A DNA stretch of 22,476 bases, taken from the IMG/VR virus record IMGVR_UViG_3300042290_000219, positions 1 through 22,476 of that record. The stretch is one strand, 5' to 3'. The notes below the pieces were generated by a model. It was given only the letters and a program-made list of their open reading frames with translations, had not been told where the DNA came from and made no database searches. A program made the translations under genes and the position numbers. Source of the DNA: a virus. Shown in pieces: positions 5,644 through 14,201 of this stretch (within the stretch, counting starts at the first letter, position 1; each line of letters begins with the position of its first letter).

Positions 5644-5802
5644 TCAATACTCACCCTCGTCGATTTCGACGTCGTACTCGGCGATGACTTGCGTCAGTGT
5701 CTTGTACTGAACGTAGTAGTCAGCATTGGAGACCTTGACAAGGATTTCACCCTCGATCCCACCACGAGGAAGGTTTTCGCCGTTGTAGTTGAAGCTGGAC
5801 AT
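5644..5802 (-). CDS. Small fibre-associated unknown protein (52 aa)
   Basis: An ATG at 5802 opens a 52-residue acidic frame (MSSFNYNGENLPRGGIEGEI..., ending YDVEIDEGEY) with a stop at 5644-5646. The ATG shares its A with the stop of the upstream 846-aa fibre gene (TGATG), so translation is coupled. The predicted structure is short beta strands (EILVKVSNADYYVQYKTL) and it has no membrane segment. Its position between two fibre genes suggests a fibre assembly factor or connector. I know of no characterised homologue. The acidic pI and coupled start make a chance frame unlikely. Confidence 0.7.
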   Translation of the reverse strand: MSSFNYNGENLPRGGIEGEILVKVSNADYYVQYKTLTQVIAEYDVEIDEGEY

Positions 5803-8342
5803 CAGTAGGTGCCTTCATCGACCACTCCGACTGTCATTGCTCCGGTGGTGTTGTTGACCGCAATTTCGGTCGTTTCGAGAACGATGCCCAATGTTGACGG
5901 CGTTGCAATTTGGCTACGGCCCCACAGTGTTGTTAGCGCGGCTTCGGCATCTGCCACACCCGTCATCGGGGGGCTGAGTGCGCCACCACTGAAAGTCACG
6001 TCGCCAGCGTCAATAACGCTGATACCAGCGCCGACGATGTTTACGTGCGTCCATGTCGTACCAGAGCCAGGGCTGAGGATCCAGTCACCGACGTCCAGTG
6101 CAACAGCAGGCGCTGGTGATGTGCCAGTGCCTGCTGTAGTCACGAGCAAGTAGAGACCAGAGCTTGCAGCAGTTGGTGCAACAAGAGCGGTGTTAACAGT
6201 TAGGCCGGAGGATGATCCATAAGTGTTGAGGCTGGAAATGGTATTGGTGCTTGCGTTATAGGTGCCACCGAATCGAAGGTTGGCTTGAGCGCCGAACTCG
6301 TTGTTTAGGGGTAGGTAGTAACCCTGAGCTGGGGAGACTTGGCCGACCCAGACGTAGGCGGTGCGGTCAGTGGGGTTGATCCAGAGCTGGCCCGCGAACT
6401 CGGGAACTGGCTGGCTGCTACCAACCTGCGCGATGCCGTAGTCAGCAAGTTGAGATGCGGTAACGCTGTTGGGGGCGAGGCGCTCCGAAGCAAACGTGCC
6501 GGTCGTGATCTTGCTGGCGTCAAGCTCGGGGATGTCGGTTGCTGTGAGTGCCAGAGCTGCGACGACGTGACCTTCACCGTCGTAGGTGACTTTGGCTGCG
6601 CTACCTGGAGTGATCGAGTTGCTGTGGTTCAGCGTGCCAGCGCCGTCAACACCGAGGCCGGAGCCGGGGCGGACGACACCAATGCTGCTGGCGCTGGCGA
6701 CGGGTACGTCGGCCCCAATAATCTGCCGGCCACCGGTGATGAGACCTTTGTTGTTGTATTGGACGACGTGGAAATTGCTGGTTTCAGCGGTAACAGTGTT
6801 ATCGACGGCGATGGTGTCGCCGCTCATCACTAAGCCATTACCGTTGACGACGACACCACCTTTGGCTCCAGTCGTAGCTGTCGGCAGGTCCACGCCGGCA
6901 ATGGTGCGATATGTCACCGCACCCGCTGCCGAGGACGGCCCAGCAAGAAACTGTCCGGCCGCACTCGTGTTATCGAGTGTGGTGCCGATGGTTACGGTAT
7001 CACCTGAGGCAGTGGCGGTGACATTAACGACGCCTGCTACGCCACCAGTAATGGTGTTAACACTGCCGGCGGCTCTGATGCTGACCCAAGTGGCGCCATC
7101 CCAGCAGTAGAGCTTGTCGTCGCTGGTTACGCGGGCTAACTGACCCAAGTACTCGCCGCTGGCGGGAAGCGTCGTGACGAAGTCGACCGTGGATTCGTTG
7201 GCGAGCTTCGCAGCAGTTACCGCGTCGTCTTGGATTAAAGCTGTACTGACTTGGTTTGCTGTGGCAACAGAGCCAAGACCAAGAGTGGTGCGTTGATCAG
7301 CAGCGGTGGCGTCATCCAAGAGTGCTCGACCGGCAGCGGTGAGCCCAGTGACGGCATAGGTATCTGCACCTGTGGTGTAGACGGTTTGATCGGCGGTGGT
7401 GGTGAGTTCCGCGATTGAGTTGAGACCGGCGTCGTATGCCTGGACGTTGGTGCCGATGGTCAGCCCGAGGTTGCTACGGGCTGTGGCGGCGTCGCTCGCG
7501 CCGGTACCACCGTCAGCTACAGCCAGATCGGTGATGCCGGTGATGGTGCCGCCCGAAATCGTTACGGAATTGGCGCTCAGACTGCTAAGCGTTGCTGTAC
7601 CGCCAGTAACTGCAACAGCGTTGGCGTTCTGCGTGGCAATCGTGCCAAGGCCGAGCGTGGTGCGTTGGGCTGCGGCATTGGCGTCATCGAGCAGAGCGCG
7701 GCCAGCAGCGGTGCAAGCGATCTCTTCGACATTGCCGCCACCTGCGCTACTGCGCCCAAGAACAACATCAGTAGTTGCTGTGTTTTGGATTTTTGCGTAA
7801 GTAACCGCATCGTTTGCGATGGTCGCTGCAAACGAACCTGTGCCGGATCCAGTTACATCACCGGTAAGGGTGATGATTTGGTCACCTGTGTTTGTACCAG
7901 AGCTAGTGCCTGAGTGTGTACCAGAAAACGTGCCGCTTTGCGTGGCTAGAGTTCCAAGTCCGAGCGTTGTGCGTTGGGCTGCAGCATCGGCGTCATCCAG
8001 GAGTGCTCGACCGGCAGCGGTGAGCGGAACCTCTTCGACGTTGCCAGCACCAGCACTGCTACGACCAAGCAGTCGATCGGTGGCGCTGACGTTTTGCAGC
8101 TTGGCGTAGGTGACCGCGTCGTCAGCAAGAGCGGTAGTGCCGAGTTTGGTGGCGCTGTTCTGATCGAGCTTGGCGAGGTCGATCTCGCCGTTGTCCACCA
8201 AGTCGATGCCAGCGGCAACAAGATCCTTGGCGGTTACTTTTTTGGTCTCGCTTGCCGAGATATCGGCAATGGGTAGGACGTCAGTGGCGGCGACCCCGGC
8301 CTTAGGCAATGCGTTTAGCTGGGTAATCCGCTGGTCAGCCAC
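5802..8342 (-). CDS. Large repetitive tail fibre protein (846 aa)
   Basis: An 846-residue fibre protein. The N-terminus (MADQRITQLNALPKAGVAAT, DVLPIADISA) is the domain used by many phage fibres to attach to the tail. Two 62-residue repeats follow at about 74-135 and 177-238 (each with DDAVTYAK/NDAVTYAK, LLGRSSAG/VLGRSSAG and AAGRALLDDA..AAQRTTLGLGT), and a shorter third at about 337-361. Residues 277-295 carry ADGGTGASDAATARSNLGL, a lambda-type fibre repeat. Later come TTLPASGEYLGQLARV, DKLYCWDGATWVSIRAAG and QLWINPTDRTAYVWV modules found in many fibres. It is expected to form a trimeric fibre at the tail tip. The GTG start is favoured by GGAG seven bases upstream. The neighbouring fibre at 3607-5595 may be its distal partner. 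Confidence 0.85.
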   Translation of the reverse strand: MADQRITQLNALPKAGVAATDVLPIADISASETKKVTAKDLVAAGIDLVDNGEIDLAKLDQNSATKLGTTALADDAVTYAKLQNVSATDRLLGRSSAGAGNVEEVPLTAAGRALLDDADAAAQRTTLGLGTLATQSGTFSGTHSGTSSGTNTGDQIITLTGDVTGSGTGSFAATIANDAVTYAKIQNTATTDVVLGRSSAGGGNVEEIACTAAGRALLDDANAAAQRTTLGLGTIATQNANAVAVTGGTATLSSLSANSVTISGGTITGITDLAVADGGTGASDAATARSNLGLTIGTNVQAYDAGLNSIAELTTTADQTVYTTGADTYAVTGLTAAGRALLDDATAADQRTTLGLGSVATANQVSTALIQDDAVTAAKLANESTVDFVTTLPASGEYLGQLARVTSDDKLYCWDGATWVSIRAAGSVNTITGGVAGVVNVTATASGDTVTIGTTLDNTSAAGQFLAGPSSAAGAVTYRTIAGVDLPTATTGAKGGVVVNGNGLVMSGDTIAVDNTVTAETSNFHVVQYNNKGLITGGRQIIGADVPVASASSIGVVRPGSGLGVDGAGTLNHSNSITPGSAAKVTYDGEGHVVAALALTATDIPELDASKITTGTFASERLAPNSVTASQLADYGIAQVGSSQPVPEFAGQLWINPTDRTAYVWVGQVSPAQGYYLPLNNEFGAQANLRFGGTYNASTNTISSLNTYGSSSGLTVNTALVAPTAASSGLYLLVTTAGTGTSPAPAVALDVGDWILSPGSGTTWTHVNIVGAGISVIDAGDVTFSGGALSPPMTGVADAEAALTTLWGRSQIATPSTLGIVLETTEIAVNNTTGAMTVGVVDEGTY
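7260..7334 (-). repeat. Partial fibre repeat, copy 3
   Basis: Encodes residues 337-361 (AGRALLDDATAADQRTTLGL...). Only the second half of the unit is kept; a DDAVTAAKL element follows at about 372-380. Confidence 0.8.
7629..7814 (-). repeat. 186-bp fibre repeat, copy 2
   Basis: Encodes residues 177-238, 309 bases from copy 1, with the core AGRALLDDANAAAQRTTLGL. The amino-acid sequence is better conserved than the DNA, so the duplication is not recent. Confidence 0.85.
7938..8123 (-). repeat. 186-bp fibre repeat, copy 1
   Basis: Encodes residues 74-135 of the 846-aa fibre. It aligns without gaps to 7629-7814; the core is AGRALLDDADAAAQRTTLGLG. Confidence 0.85.
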
Positions 8343-8374
8343 TGCCCAACTCCATTTCAGGGATATGTCCCAGT

Positions 8375-9250
8375 TTAGTCGTCAACCTCTTGAAGCAGGA
8401 AATCGAGTGATTGCTGCAACTGGATGCGGTCGTCGTCTTCCTTGAGGATGTAACCAGCTGGTTCACCAATCAGAAGGCGGACTTCGCCCGTAGTAACAAA
8501 GTCAATACTGCATTCGATGACGCTTTCTGTGTTGAGAGTGATTCCAGCGCGAGTGACGAGGGCCGTCATCTCGTAGTAAACCGAAGTCAAGGAAGAATCC
8601 AAGCTGCGGTCGGTTACGTACAAAGCAAGGTCAAACTCGCTGCCGATATCCACTCGTTGGATTAGCTGGAGCATTAGCAGCGGTGTTTCTTTAACACCAG
8701 TGCTTTTGTAGTCGAATAGGCAGTCGATGCTGCCGTTACCGCTGATAAGCCCTGCGCTGTACTGCTGTTTGAATTTATCGCTTAGCGCTGTAACGTCGAT
8801 GGATTCTCTGTCTGTGTTGAACGTATAACCGGTTACGTTGCCGAGAACGTTGTTACGCAAATCACGAACAATGTAATCAATAGCGATCGGATCGCCTGTA
8901 AACGCGGCCAAAGAGAGTTCGCTGGCTCGCACGTTGTTGACGGCGTCCTCAAATAAGGGAAAGAAGCGGAGGCCGCCGGCAGCGTTGACGTTGACGTACG
9001 CGCTGATGGTGTCTTCGACTGTTGCGGAGTCCCAGGCGGATGGAGCAAAGCACACCAGTCCGCGAGGGTCACTCGTCGAGATCTCTAGGCGGTCGCCCGT
9101 CAGTAGATTGTCCAGCGACGAGGTGAACCCCAGGCGGTTTAGGGACGTGTTGACGTCGTCGGGCTCGATGCGATCCGAAAACGAGCCGTAGCTCAGGCTA
9201 GAACCACGGCGTAGACGGATGTTGCCTGTATTGCCTAGAAAGACAGCCAT
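8375..9250 (-). CDS. Tail-tube-fold protein at the tail tip, long form (291 aa)
   Basis: A 291-residue protein that I read as a paralogue of the tail tube protein at 17970-18743. Shared features are an N-terminal MAVFLGNTGNIRLRR strand and a GDRLEISTSD segment resembling the tube's GDPVKFRV. The core (VTGYTFNTDRESIDVTALSD) matches the tube's VRDWSFEISRAEIDVTTIG. A closing sheet VYYEMTALVTRAGITLNTES, IECSIDFVTTGEVRLL, matches the tube's SISFDAVLTSASLNINPDDA, VTVNF. Its start overlaps the previous gene as TAATG. Position after J and before the fibres suggests a distal ring or fibre attachment collar. Homology is inferred by eye; the structural role is a hypothesis. Confidence 0.65.
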   Translation of the reverse strand: MAVFLGNTGNIRLRRGSSLSYGSFSDRIEPDDVNTSLNRLGFTSSLDNLLTGDRLEISTSDPRGLVCFAPSAWDSATVEDTISAYVNVNAAGGLRFFPLFEDAVNNVRASELSLAAFTGDPIAIDYIVRDLRNNVLGNVTGYTFNTDRESIDVTALSDKFKQQYSAGLISGNGSIDCLFDYKSTGVKETPLLMLQLIQRVDIGSEFDLALYVTDRSLDSSLTSVYYEMTALVTRAGITLNTESVIECSIDFVTTGEVRLLIGEPAGYILKEDDDRIQLQQSLDFLLQEVDD

Positions 9251-9684
9251 TACGCGGTGACGACCTCGGTAAAGTCGCCATCCATGGTGAATTGGATCGG
9301 TACGACGCTTAACTCACCTGTACTGACGCTGACCTGAGCGTTGGTGATATATGCGTTGAATTTGAAATCGTCTTTATTGTCACCGCCCACATTCAGCTCG
9401 AGCAGTACCCTGTCGCTTTCAGTAATAGCTCCGCCTTTCATCACCCTCGAAAGGATTGTGGTGAACTGCTCATAGGTGGTGCTTTCGCCCGGCTCCAAAC
9501 GGTAGTAGATAAGCGTGGCGCTGCCCGTGGCACCTTTTACGCCAGGGGTAAAAGTATTAACCGTGCTGTCGATGGCGTTGGTACTGAGCAGTTCAACTGT
9601 TGTGTCTACTGACCAGTCGCGGATTTTGGCGACAGGCTTGCCACCAATAACAAGAGACCCGGTACGACCTGTGAAAAATGCCAT
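9250..9684 (-). CDS. Tail-tube-fold protein, short form (144 aa)
   Basis: A 144-residue protein with a tail tube-like pattern: N-terminal MAFFTGRTGSLVIGGKPVA, core VAKIRDWSVDTTVELLSTNA, a glycine turn VKGATGSATLIYY and closing strands FKFNAYITNAQVSVSTGE, LSVVPIQFTMDG. The same order is seen in the major tail tube (QVRDWSFEIS, GDGTGTATVYM, SISFDAVLTSASLNIN) and in the neighbouring 291-aa protein. At 144 residues it has the size of a minimal tube subunit. The stop overlaps the start of the 291-aa gene (TAATG), so the two are made together. It may form a ring at the tail end or be a second tube subunit. No known lambda gene sits at this place. Confidence 0.7.
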   Translation of the reverse strand: MAFFTGRTGSLVIGGKPVAKIRDWSVDTTVELLSTNAIDSTVNTFTPGVKGATGSATLIYYRLEPGESTTYEQFTTILSRVMKGGAITESDRVLLELNVGGDNKDDFKFNAYITNAQVSVSTGELSVVPIQFTMDGDFTEVVTA

Positions 9685-9712
9685 TGCTCGCGCCTAAGGG
9701 CTTTGCCCCATT

Positions 9713-10093
9713 CTAGGCAACGGCTACAAGGCTTACTTGCACACTACTGCGACCTTTGTAGATCGACTGAACGCGAGGTTCAGACTCGTAGCGCCAGCGA
9801 GTTCCAGGTGGTGCATCAATCGCAGCGGCTGTGCCTTCCCATCCGGCACGGGTGTTCGTGCTGGCTGGCAAGGTAAACGTGCGCAGCGTTCCGAGCTGTG
9901 CGGCGTAGTCGTCGAGAAACAGTTGGGCGTTGGCGTCTGTGATGTTGTCGTAGCCAAGCGTGAGCTTGGCGTTAACACGACGGCTGCCGTACAGAATGCG
10001 GACTTCGCTGCCGGATTGCGAGCTGAAGTTTTTGACCGGCCACGCGCCAGGGCTGAACTCTCGTGCGGATGGCTTGAGGTTTGGAAACGGCAT
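9713..10093 (-). CDS. Minor tail protein at the tail tip (126 aa)
   Basis: A 126-residue beta-rich protein. The N-terminus (MPFPNLKPSAREFSPGAWPV) is followed by SGSEVRILYGSRRVNAKLTL and then a helix and loop (ANAQLFLDDYAAQLGTLRTF). The end (RVQSIYKGRSSVQVSLVAVA) is a beta hairpin. Proteins of this pattern accompany lambda-like J proteins in cyanobacterial phages as minor tail proteins; the fold may resemble lambda gpM or a distal tail domain, but I cannot assign it firmly. The ATG overlaps the J-like stop as TGATG; a GTG three bases earlier (10096) is an alternative start. Confidence 0.68.
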   Translation of the reverse strand: MPFPNLKPSAREFSPGAWPVKNFSSQSGSEVRILYGSRRVNAKLTLGYDNITDANAQLFLDDYAAQLGTLRTFTLPASTNTRAGWEGTAAAIDAPPGTRWRYESEPRVQSIYKGRSSVQVSLVAVA

Positions 10094-13000
10094 CACTCCA
10101 GCACCCGGAAGTTTTCTTCAGTCAAAACGTCCTTAGCAACAATGCTAACGCCGGTGGAATCGACGGGTACTTCCACGGCGCTGATGTTGACGAGACCGTC
10201 CTCGTCCAGCGTTAGCTGCTCCACTTGGTAGACGGAGGCGCTGGTTTGCAGGCTGAGCAGGGTGAAAAGGCAGCCGCGTAGGGCGGTGTCTGTGACGGTT
10301 TTGTTTTGGATCGTGATGCGTTGTTCGGTTACAGCGCTCGTGGTGGGGTTGTAGATGAGGGCGTCATAGCTGCCGTTGGCGATGGATGTGACGCTGACGA
10401 GGGTGCCAGCATCTGTGATTCCTCCGTTGTTGGTGGCGCTGTAGGTGGTGGCTTCGGTGATGACGCGAATGTACGAGCCGGGTTGGATACCGAGGGCGTC
10501 GGGCACGGTCTTGAAGCTGACGGTGTGAGTGACGCGGCGGCGGATGCTCAGCAGGAAACGTGCAGTCTTCAGCGCTTGGGCGCGATTGGTGCAGAAGTCG
10601 GTCAGGTCAAAGGTCTGCTGGGTGGTGGAGCGGCTGCCTTCGGCGATGTCCGCCCAGTCGACCAAGGCAGAGGCTTGTGTGGGTAGATCGTTCTCGACAG
10701 TGACGCGCCAGGTGACCAAGGCCCGGAAGTTGGCCCGCTGAGCGGCGTCGATGTACTGGACCTGCAGGCTGTCTTGGATGATGTTGCCCGAGGTGAAGAT
10801 TTGCTCGATTGCGATGGGCGTGGTGCTGATCTGGTAGCTGTTGTCGTAGGGCAACGCCGGCATCATGCCGAAGCGGCCGTTTTTGATAGTGAAGTTGCAG
10901 AGCTGGAGTGCTGCGTTGTCGTAGAGGAATGAGCGCAGGCTGTCGCTGTCTTCCACCACGCCATCAAAGAAGATTCTGTTGGCGCGTAGGTATTGGGCTG
11001 TTGTGGTGAGCGATTCGATGTCGATCAGTTCTGTTGGGACGACGTTGCCGACACCTTGGCTCTTGCTGGTCAGCAGGTAATAGACGAGGTCGGCAAACAG
11101 GTTGCTGGGTTTAATGTCACGCTCGATCAGGCGGTAAACGTTGATGCCGGTGGGGACCCAAGCGCGGATCTGGCCAATGCCGCCGAGCTGACCACTGGAT
11201 TTGACGGTGAAACCCAACGTAGACATCCCGTAATACTCAGCGAGAGTTTCGTTAGATACAAACTCGTTGACGTAAACGATCTGGTGCTCTGGACCGCTCT
11301 CGTTGGACTTGGTTAGTTCCAAGTAGTGGCTACAGTCCGAGACCTGCGAGTTTTCCTCGAAAATGCGTTCGGCAGTGCTGATGACCGAGGTATCTACCGT
11401 AGATGCAGCTTGAACAGCAGAAACCTGCCATGCTACATAAACAATTGAATAGCCACCATAGTTAGAAAATCTGTTGCTTACTGGTATTTCAATAGTGAAA
11501 GCGTGCGTAGTGTTCCATGTGCCAGTTGCGGAAACAATGGTATACTGAACGTTTTTCCATATGTAAGGACTATTGTTATTGAGATCCCGGTACACGGCTC
11601 CGTAGTCAACCCCGAAAGTACCTGCAACTGAATCTGCGGTCACAGTAAATACAATCTGACCTACACCAGATTTGTTTTTTGTTAACGTGGCACTTGCGGA
11701 TTGACCAGGTTTATCTTTTGCTAAACCTAAAAGTTCTGTGAGCCAAGCATTTACAACTTGTTGTACACTGCCGTTGTTAGAGCTTTGGTCGTATTGAGAC
11801 AGCGCTGAAGGAATCGTTGTTTGAGTTGTTGTTACACTGCTGCCTTCTTGTGGGTCAGTAACAAGCTCGTCGTTCAGGCGAATGTCGGCAATGGATATGA
11901 CCTCGCCATTTGTTGTAATACGGAAAGCGCCGTAATCTGTGGAAAAATCCTGTCCGTATTCAGCACCAGTGTTTGCATTAAGACGGATGACTTGATTTGT
12001 GTCGATACTGTTAGTTGCAATATCAGATCCAGTGCGGGGGATAAAGCGGTATTCGTAGTAACCAGCTTGACGTGGGCGGATTCGGATGTAGTTGTATTGA
12101 TCAACTGGTGCGTTGCCAGTTACGCAAAAGACTTGTGGCATTCGCCGCCAAGGTTTTTGAGCTTGGCCATACACCTGGACTGGACGTACCCAGATAGAAA
12201 AGCATGATGTCCGCTCGAAGTATTTATCCATTCGAGGCGTCGTAAGCGTGATGTCTTGTTTATCGAGTTGGTGAAGTTTGAAAGGTGTTGGAATTGCGTT
12301 AAAATTACAAAGGCCGTTGGCGCGGTTCCAGACTTGGCTGCGCAGCCCAATCTCAATGACTTGAGCATCGCGTCGCACAGGGCGAATGCTTGCCATGTGC
12401 AGACGGCAAATGTTGAAGAATGCAGCGCCACAGTGTTTGTTGGGGTTAAAGACGCTGCCCTCGTAGCCGCCTAGCGGTTCTTCTACTGTTTTTCTACCGG
12501 CTAGACCGACAGTTGCTACGCCCGTGATTGCGGTGCACCTGAACGTAATCCGCTGGGTTTGAAACTGCGTCCAAGTGGCAGGACTTCTGCTTTCAACAAC
12601 CCAGACTGAAGCGCCGATGATCCACTTTGAGCCTATGGCTAGCAAATCAGAAGCTCTTGCCCGCCAAGAGTCAGCAGAAGACTTCAGGTCTTTAACGTTG
12701 ACTTCTGTGTCTTTGAAATCAGACTGGTTAAAATCTTTCCAGTTATTGCCGTTAATCTCAAAGATCAGGGTATCGTTTTCTGCGACAGTAATGATTGTTC
12801 GATTAGCGACGTCGTTACCTCCATTGGTGCCGCTGTGTGCAACAAAACCCATGCGGCGAGAGTAGGCGCGACCTACGCCAGGCATTCCTACTTGCCCGAT
12901 GTCTTCCTTCGGTTGACCTGTATATATGTGAAGAACATCAGCATCAGAACCTGCAATTTTGCGGCGGCGGGCTTGAGTCTCGTAGCGTGCTTCTTTGTTA

Positions 13001-13962
13001 TCGGGGCCTTCTGTTGCTGCGTAGGGGGCCGAGATGATTTCCCAGTTGAAGCGGAAGGCTGTGCCGTTGTGGATGGGCTCGGCTGTTCCAAACGAAGTAT
13101 CTGCTTGGGGGCTGTACGCCATGGAAAATCCTTGGCTGAACTGCCCGTCCTCGGTTGGGGCGGTAAAGATCTGGCGTCCGACGGAGCCGGTGGTGCCGTC
13201 CCCTTCTTTATGTGTGCCTGCGACTAAGCGTGCTGTCGTTGGCCTGTTCTCCCCTAACTGGCTGGACCAGAACACTGCATAGTCGCGATTGCCGAGGCTA
13301 TTGAGGGCTGTGGTGCCAACCCGGATGCCACCGAGTTCGGGCGCAGCGATGCCGTATTCGCCGGCAACGTAGATACCTTCAAAAGCTTGGTAGCTGCCGT
13401 AGCTGTAGAGGCGGCTCCACACCAATGCTGGAGCGAGGATCAGGCCGCCGGTCAGGGCGCCGTCAGCACCAGTGCCTCTCTTGCCGAAGGGAATGGGAAT
13501 TGGCTGGCCGTACTCGGCAAGAGCACTGACGTTGTCAAAGCTAGTGGTTTGATTGAAGCGGGTAGGGCCGATTTGATCCGCTAGCTTTTTGCCGCGAATT
13601 TTGGCAGGTGATTCAAGCGCTGGTGCTTTTGGAGACAGCAAAATGCTGACGGCTGTTAGTGCCAGGCCAATGGCAACGTTTACGGCAATAGTTGTTGCGA
13701 CTGATTTTGCACCGGCAGCCGCAGCGACGACGACCGGAACCATTGCTGCATAAATTTCAGGGATATTCTCATATTCAGCAGGGCGTACGTATGTGCGCTG
13801 TACAGCGTGACGAACAAAAGTCTTGTATTCTTCTTCACTGCAACCCAGCGCTTCGATTAGCGCGATTTCATACGGTAGGAGCGGCGGATCGTAAAGCTTG
13901 CCACCGGTTTCCAGTCCACTGCGGAAATCAAGTGGTTTATGAACAGGATGCCACTCTGCCAT
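10093..13962 (-). CDS. Lambda J-like central tail tip / host-specificity protein (1289 aa)
   Basis: A 1289-residue protein at the J position of a siphovirus tail, expected to form the trimeric tip that closes the tail tube and contacts the host. Residues 1-60 are a polar, partly helical lead (LYDPPLLPYEIALIEALGCS). Residues 71-110 are hydrophobic (PVVVAAAAGAKSVATTIAVN and following), as in the N-terminal membrane-active segment of J-type proteins. About 145-165 holds SALAEYGQPIPIPFGKRG, resembling the conserved YG...PFGK hub entry. Long beta-rich stretches follow. The C-terminal part (CTNRAQALKTARFLLSIRRR, GIQPGSYIRVITE) matches the hub domain III/IV signature. It starts with GGAG four bases before the ATG and overlaps the K-like gene by 106 bases. 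The stretch 11400-12050 is AT-richer, suggesting an exchanged segment. Confidence 0.85.
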   Translation of the reverse strand: MAEWHPVHKPLDFRSGLETGGKLYDPPLLPYEIALIEALGCSEEEYKTFVRHAVQRTYVRPAEYENIPEIYAAMVPVVVAAAAGAKSVATTIAVNVAIGLALTAVSILLSPKAPALESPAKIRGKKLADQIGPTRFNQTTSFDNVSALAEYGQPIPIPFGKRGTGADGALTGGLILAPALVWSRLYSYGSYQAFEGIYVAGEYGIAAPELGGIRVGTTALNSLGNRDYAVFWSSQLGENRPTTARLVAGTHKEGDGTTGSVGRQIFTAPTEDGQFSQGFSMAYSPQADTSFGTAEPIHNGTAFRFNWEIISAPYAATEGPDNKEARYETQARRRKIAGSDADVLHIYTGQPKEDIGQVGMPGVGRAYSRRMGFVAHSGTNGGNDVANRTIITVAENDTLIFEINGNNWKDFNQSDFKDTEVNVKDLKSSADSWRARASDLLAIGSKWIIGASVWVVESRSPATWTQFQTQRITFRCTAITGVATVGLAGRKTVEEPLGGYEGSVFNPNKHCGAAFFNICRLHMASIRPVRRDAQVIEIGLRSQVWNRANGLCNFNAIPTPFKLHQLDKQDITLTTPRMDKYFERTSCFSIWVRPVQVYGQAQKPWRRMPQVFCVTGNAPVDQYNYIRIRPRQAGYYEYRFIPRTGSDIATNSIDTNQVIRLNANTGAEYGQDFSTDYGAFRITTNGEVISIADIRLNDELVTDPQEGSSVTTTQTTIPSALSQYDQSSNNGSVQQVVNAWLTELLGLAKDKPGQSASATLTKNKSGVGQIVFTVTADSVAGTFGVDYGAVYRDLNNNSPYIWKNVQYTIVSATGTWNTTHAFTIEIPVSNRFSNYGGYSIVYVAWQVSAVQAASTVDTSVISTAERIFEENSQVSDCSHYLELTKSNESGPEHQIVYVNEFVSNETLAEYYGMSTLGFTVKSSGQLGGIGQIRAWVPTGINVYRLIERDIKPSNLFADLVYYLLTSKSQGVGNVVPTELIDIESLTTTAQYLRANRIFFDGVVEDSDSLRSFLYDNAALQLCNFTIKNGRFGMMPALPYDNSYQISTTPIAIEQIFTSGNIIQDSLQVQYIDAAQRANFRALVTWRVTVENDLPTQASALVDWADIAEGSRSTTQQTFDLTDFCTNRAQALKTARFLLSIRRRVTHTVSFKTVPDALGIQPGSYIRVITEATTYSATNNGGITDAGTLVSVTSIANGSYDALIYNPTTSAVTEQRITIQNKTVTDTALRGCLFTLLSLQTSASVYQVEQLTLDEDGLVNISAVEVPVDSTGVSIVAKDVLTEENFRVLE

Positions 13963-14201
13963 TGGACTCCGAATTCAGGTGGCTTGGCGCCGAACAGAAT
14001 GATGTCCCCATCGTAGGCGGGCGCGTCTAGTGAATCGCAGAAAAGTGCCAGCTCGCGCAAGATCCCACGAGGAGTGAGTTCGTACCAGTGGTTGGCAACG
14101 TCTGGCGGGGTTTTGCCGAGGGCTTTGAGGGAATCGACAACAAGGTGGATGCAATCGTCTCCGCCGTACTCGTAGCGGCGACCGATCAGATGCTCACACA
14201 C
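13857..14201 (-). CDS. NlpC/P60-like tail protein (lambda K-like), apparently degenerate (114 aa)
   Basis: A 114-residue protein in the K position between the L-like and J-like genes. RRYEYGGDDCIHLVVDSLKA carries the NlpC/P60 nucleophile motif with C17, and DGDIILF (64-70) matches the strand before the catalytic His. Where a HVGI-type His is expected (about 76-80) the sequence is EFGVQ, so the His appears missing; H90 is too far along to be an obvious substitute. It may therefore be a structural or inactive hydrolase relative. The expected role of active homologues is local peptidoglycan cleavage at infection. It overlaps the L-like gene by 8 bases, and its last 34 codons overlap the J-like start in another frame. 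Confidence 0.75.
   Translation of the reverse strand: MCEHLIGRRYEYGGDDCIHLVVDSLKALGKTPPDVANHWYELTPRGILRELALFCDSLDAPAYDGDIILFGAKPPEFGVQWQSGILFINHLISAVDWKPVASFTIRRSYRMKSR

Noticed and set aside
7260-8123. Repeats considered as a CRISPR array
   Set aside because: They are in-frame protein repeats of a fibre gene, with long diverged units and no constant short repeat with unique spacers.
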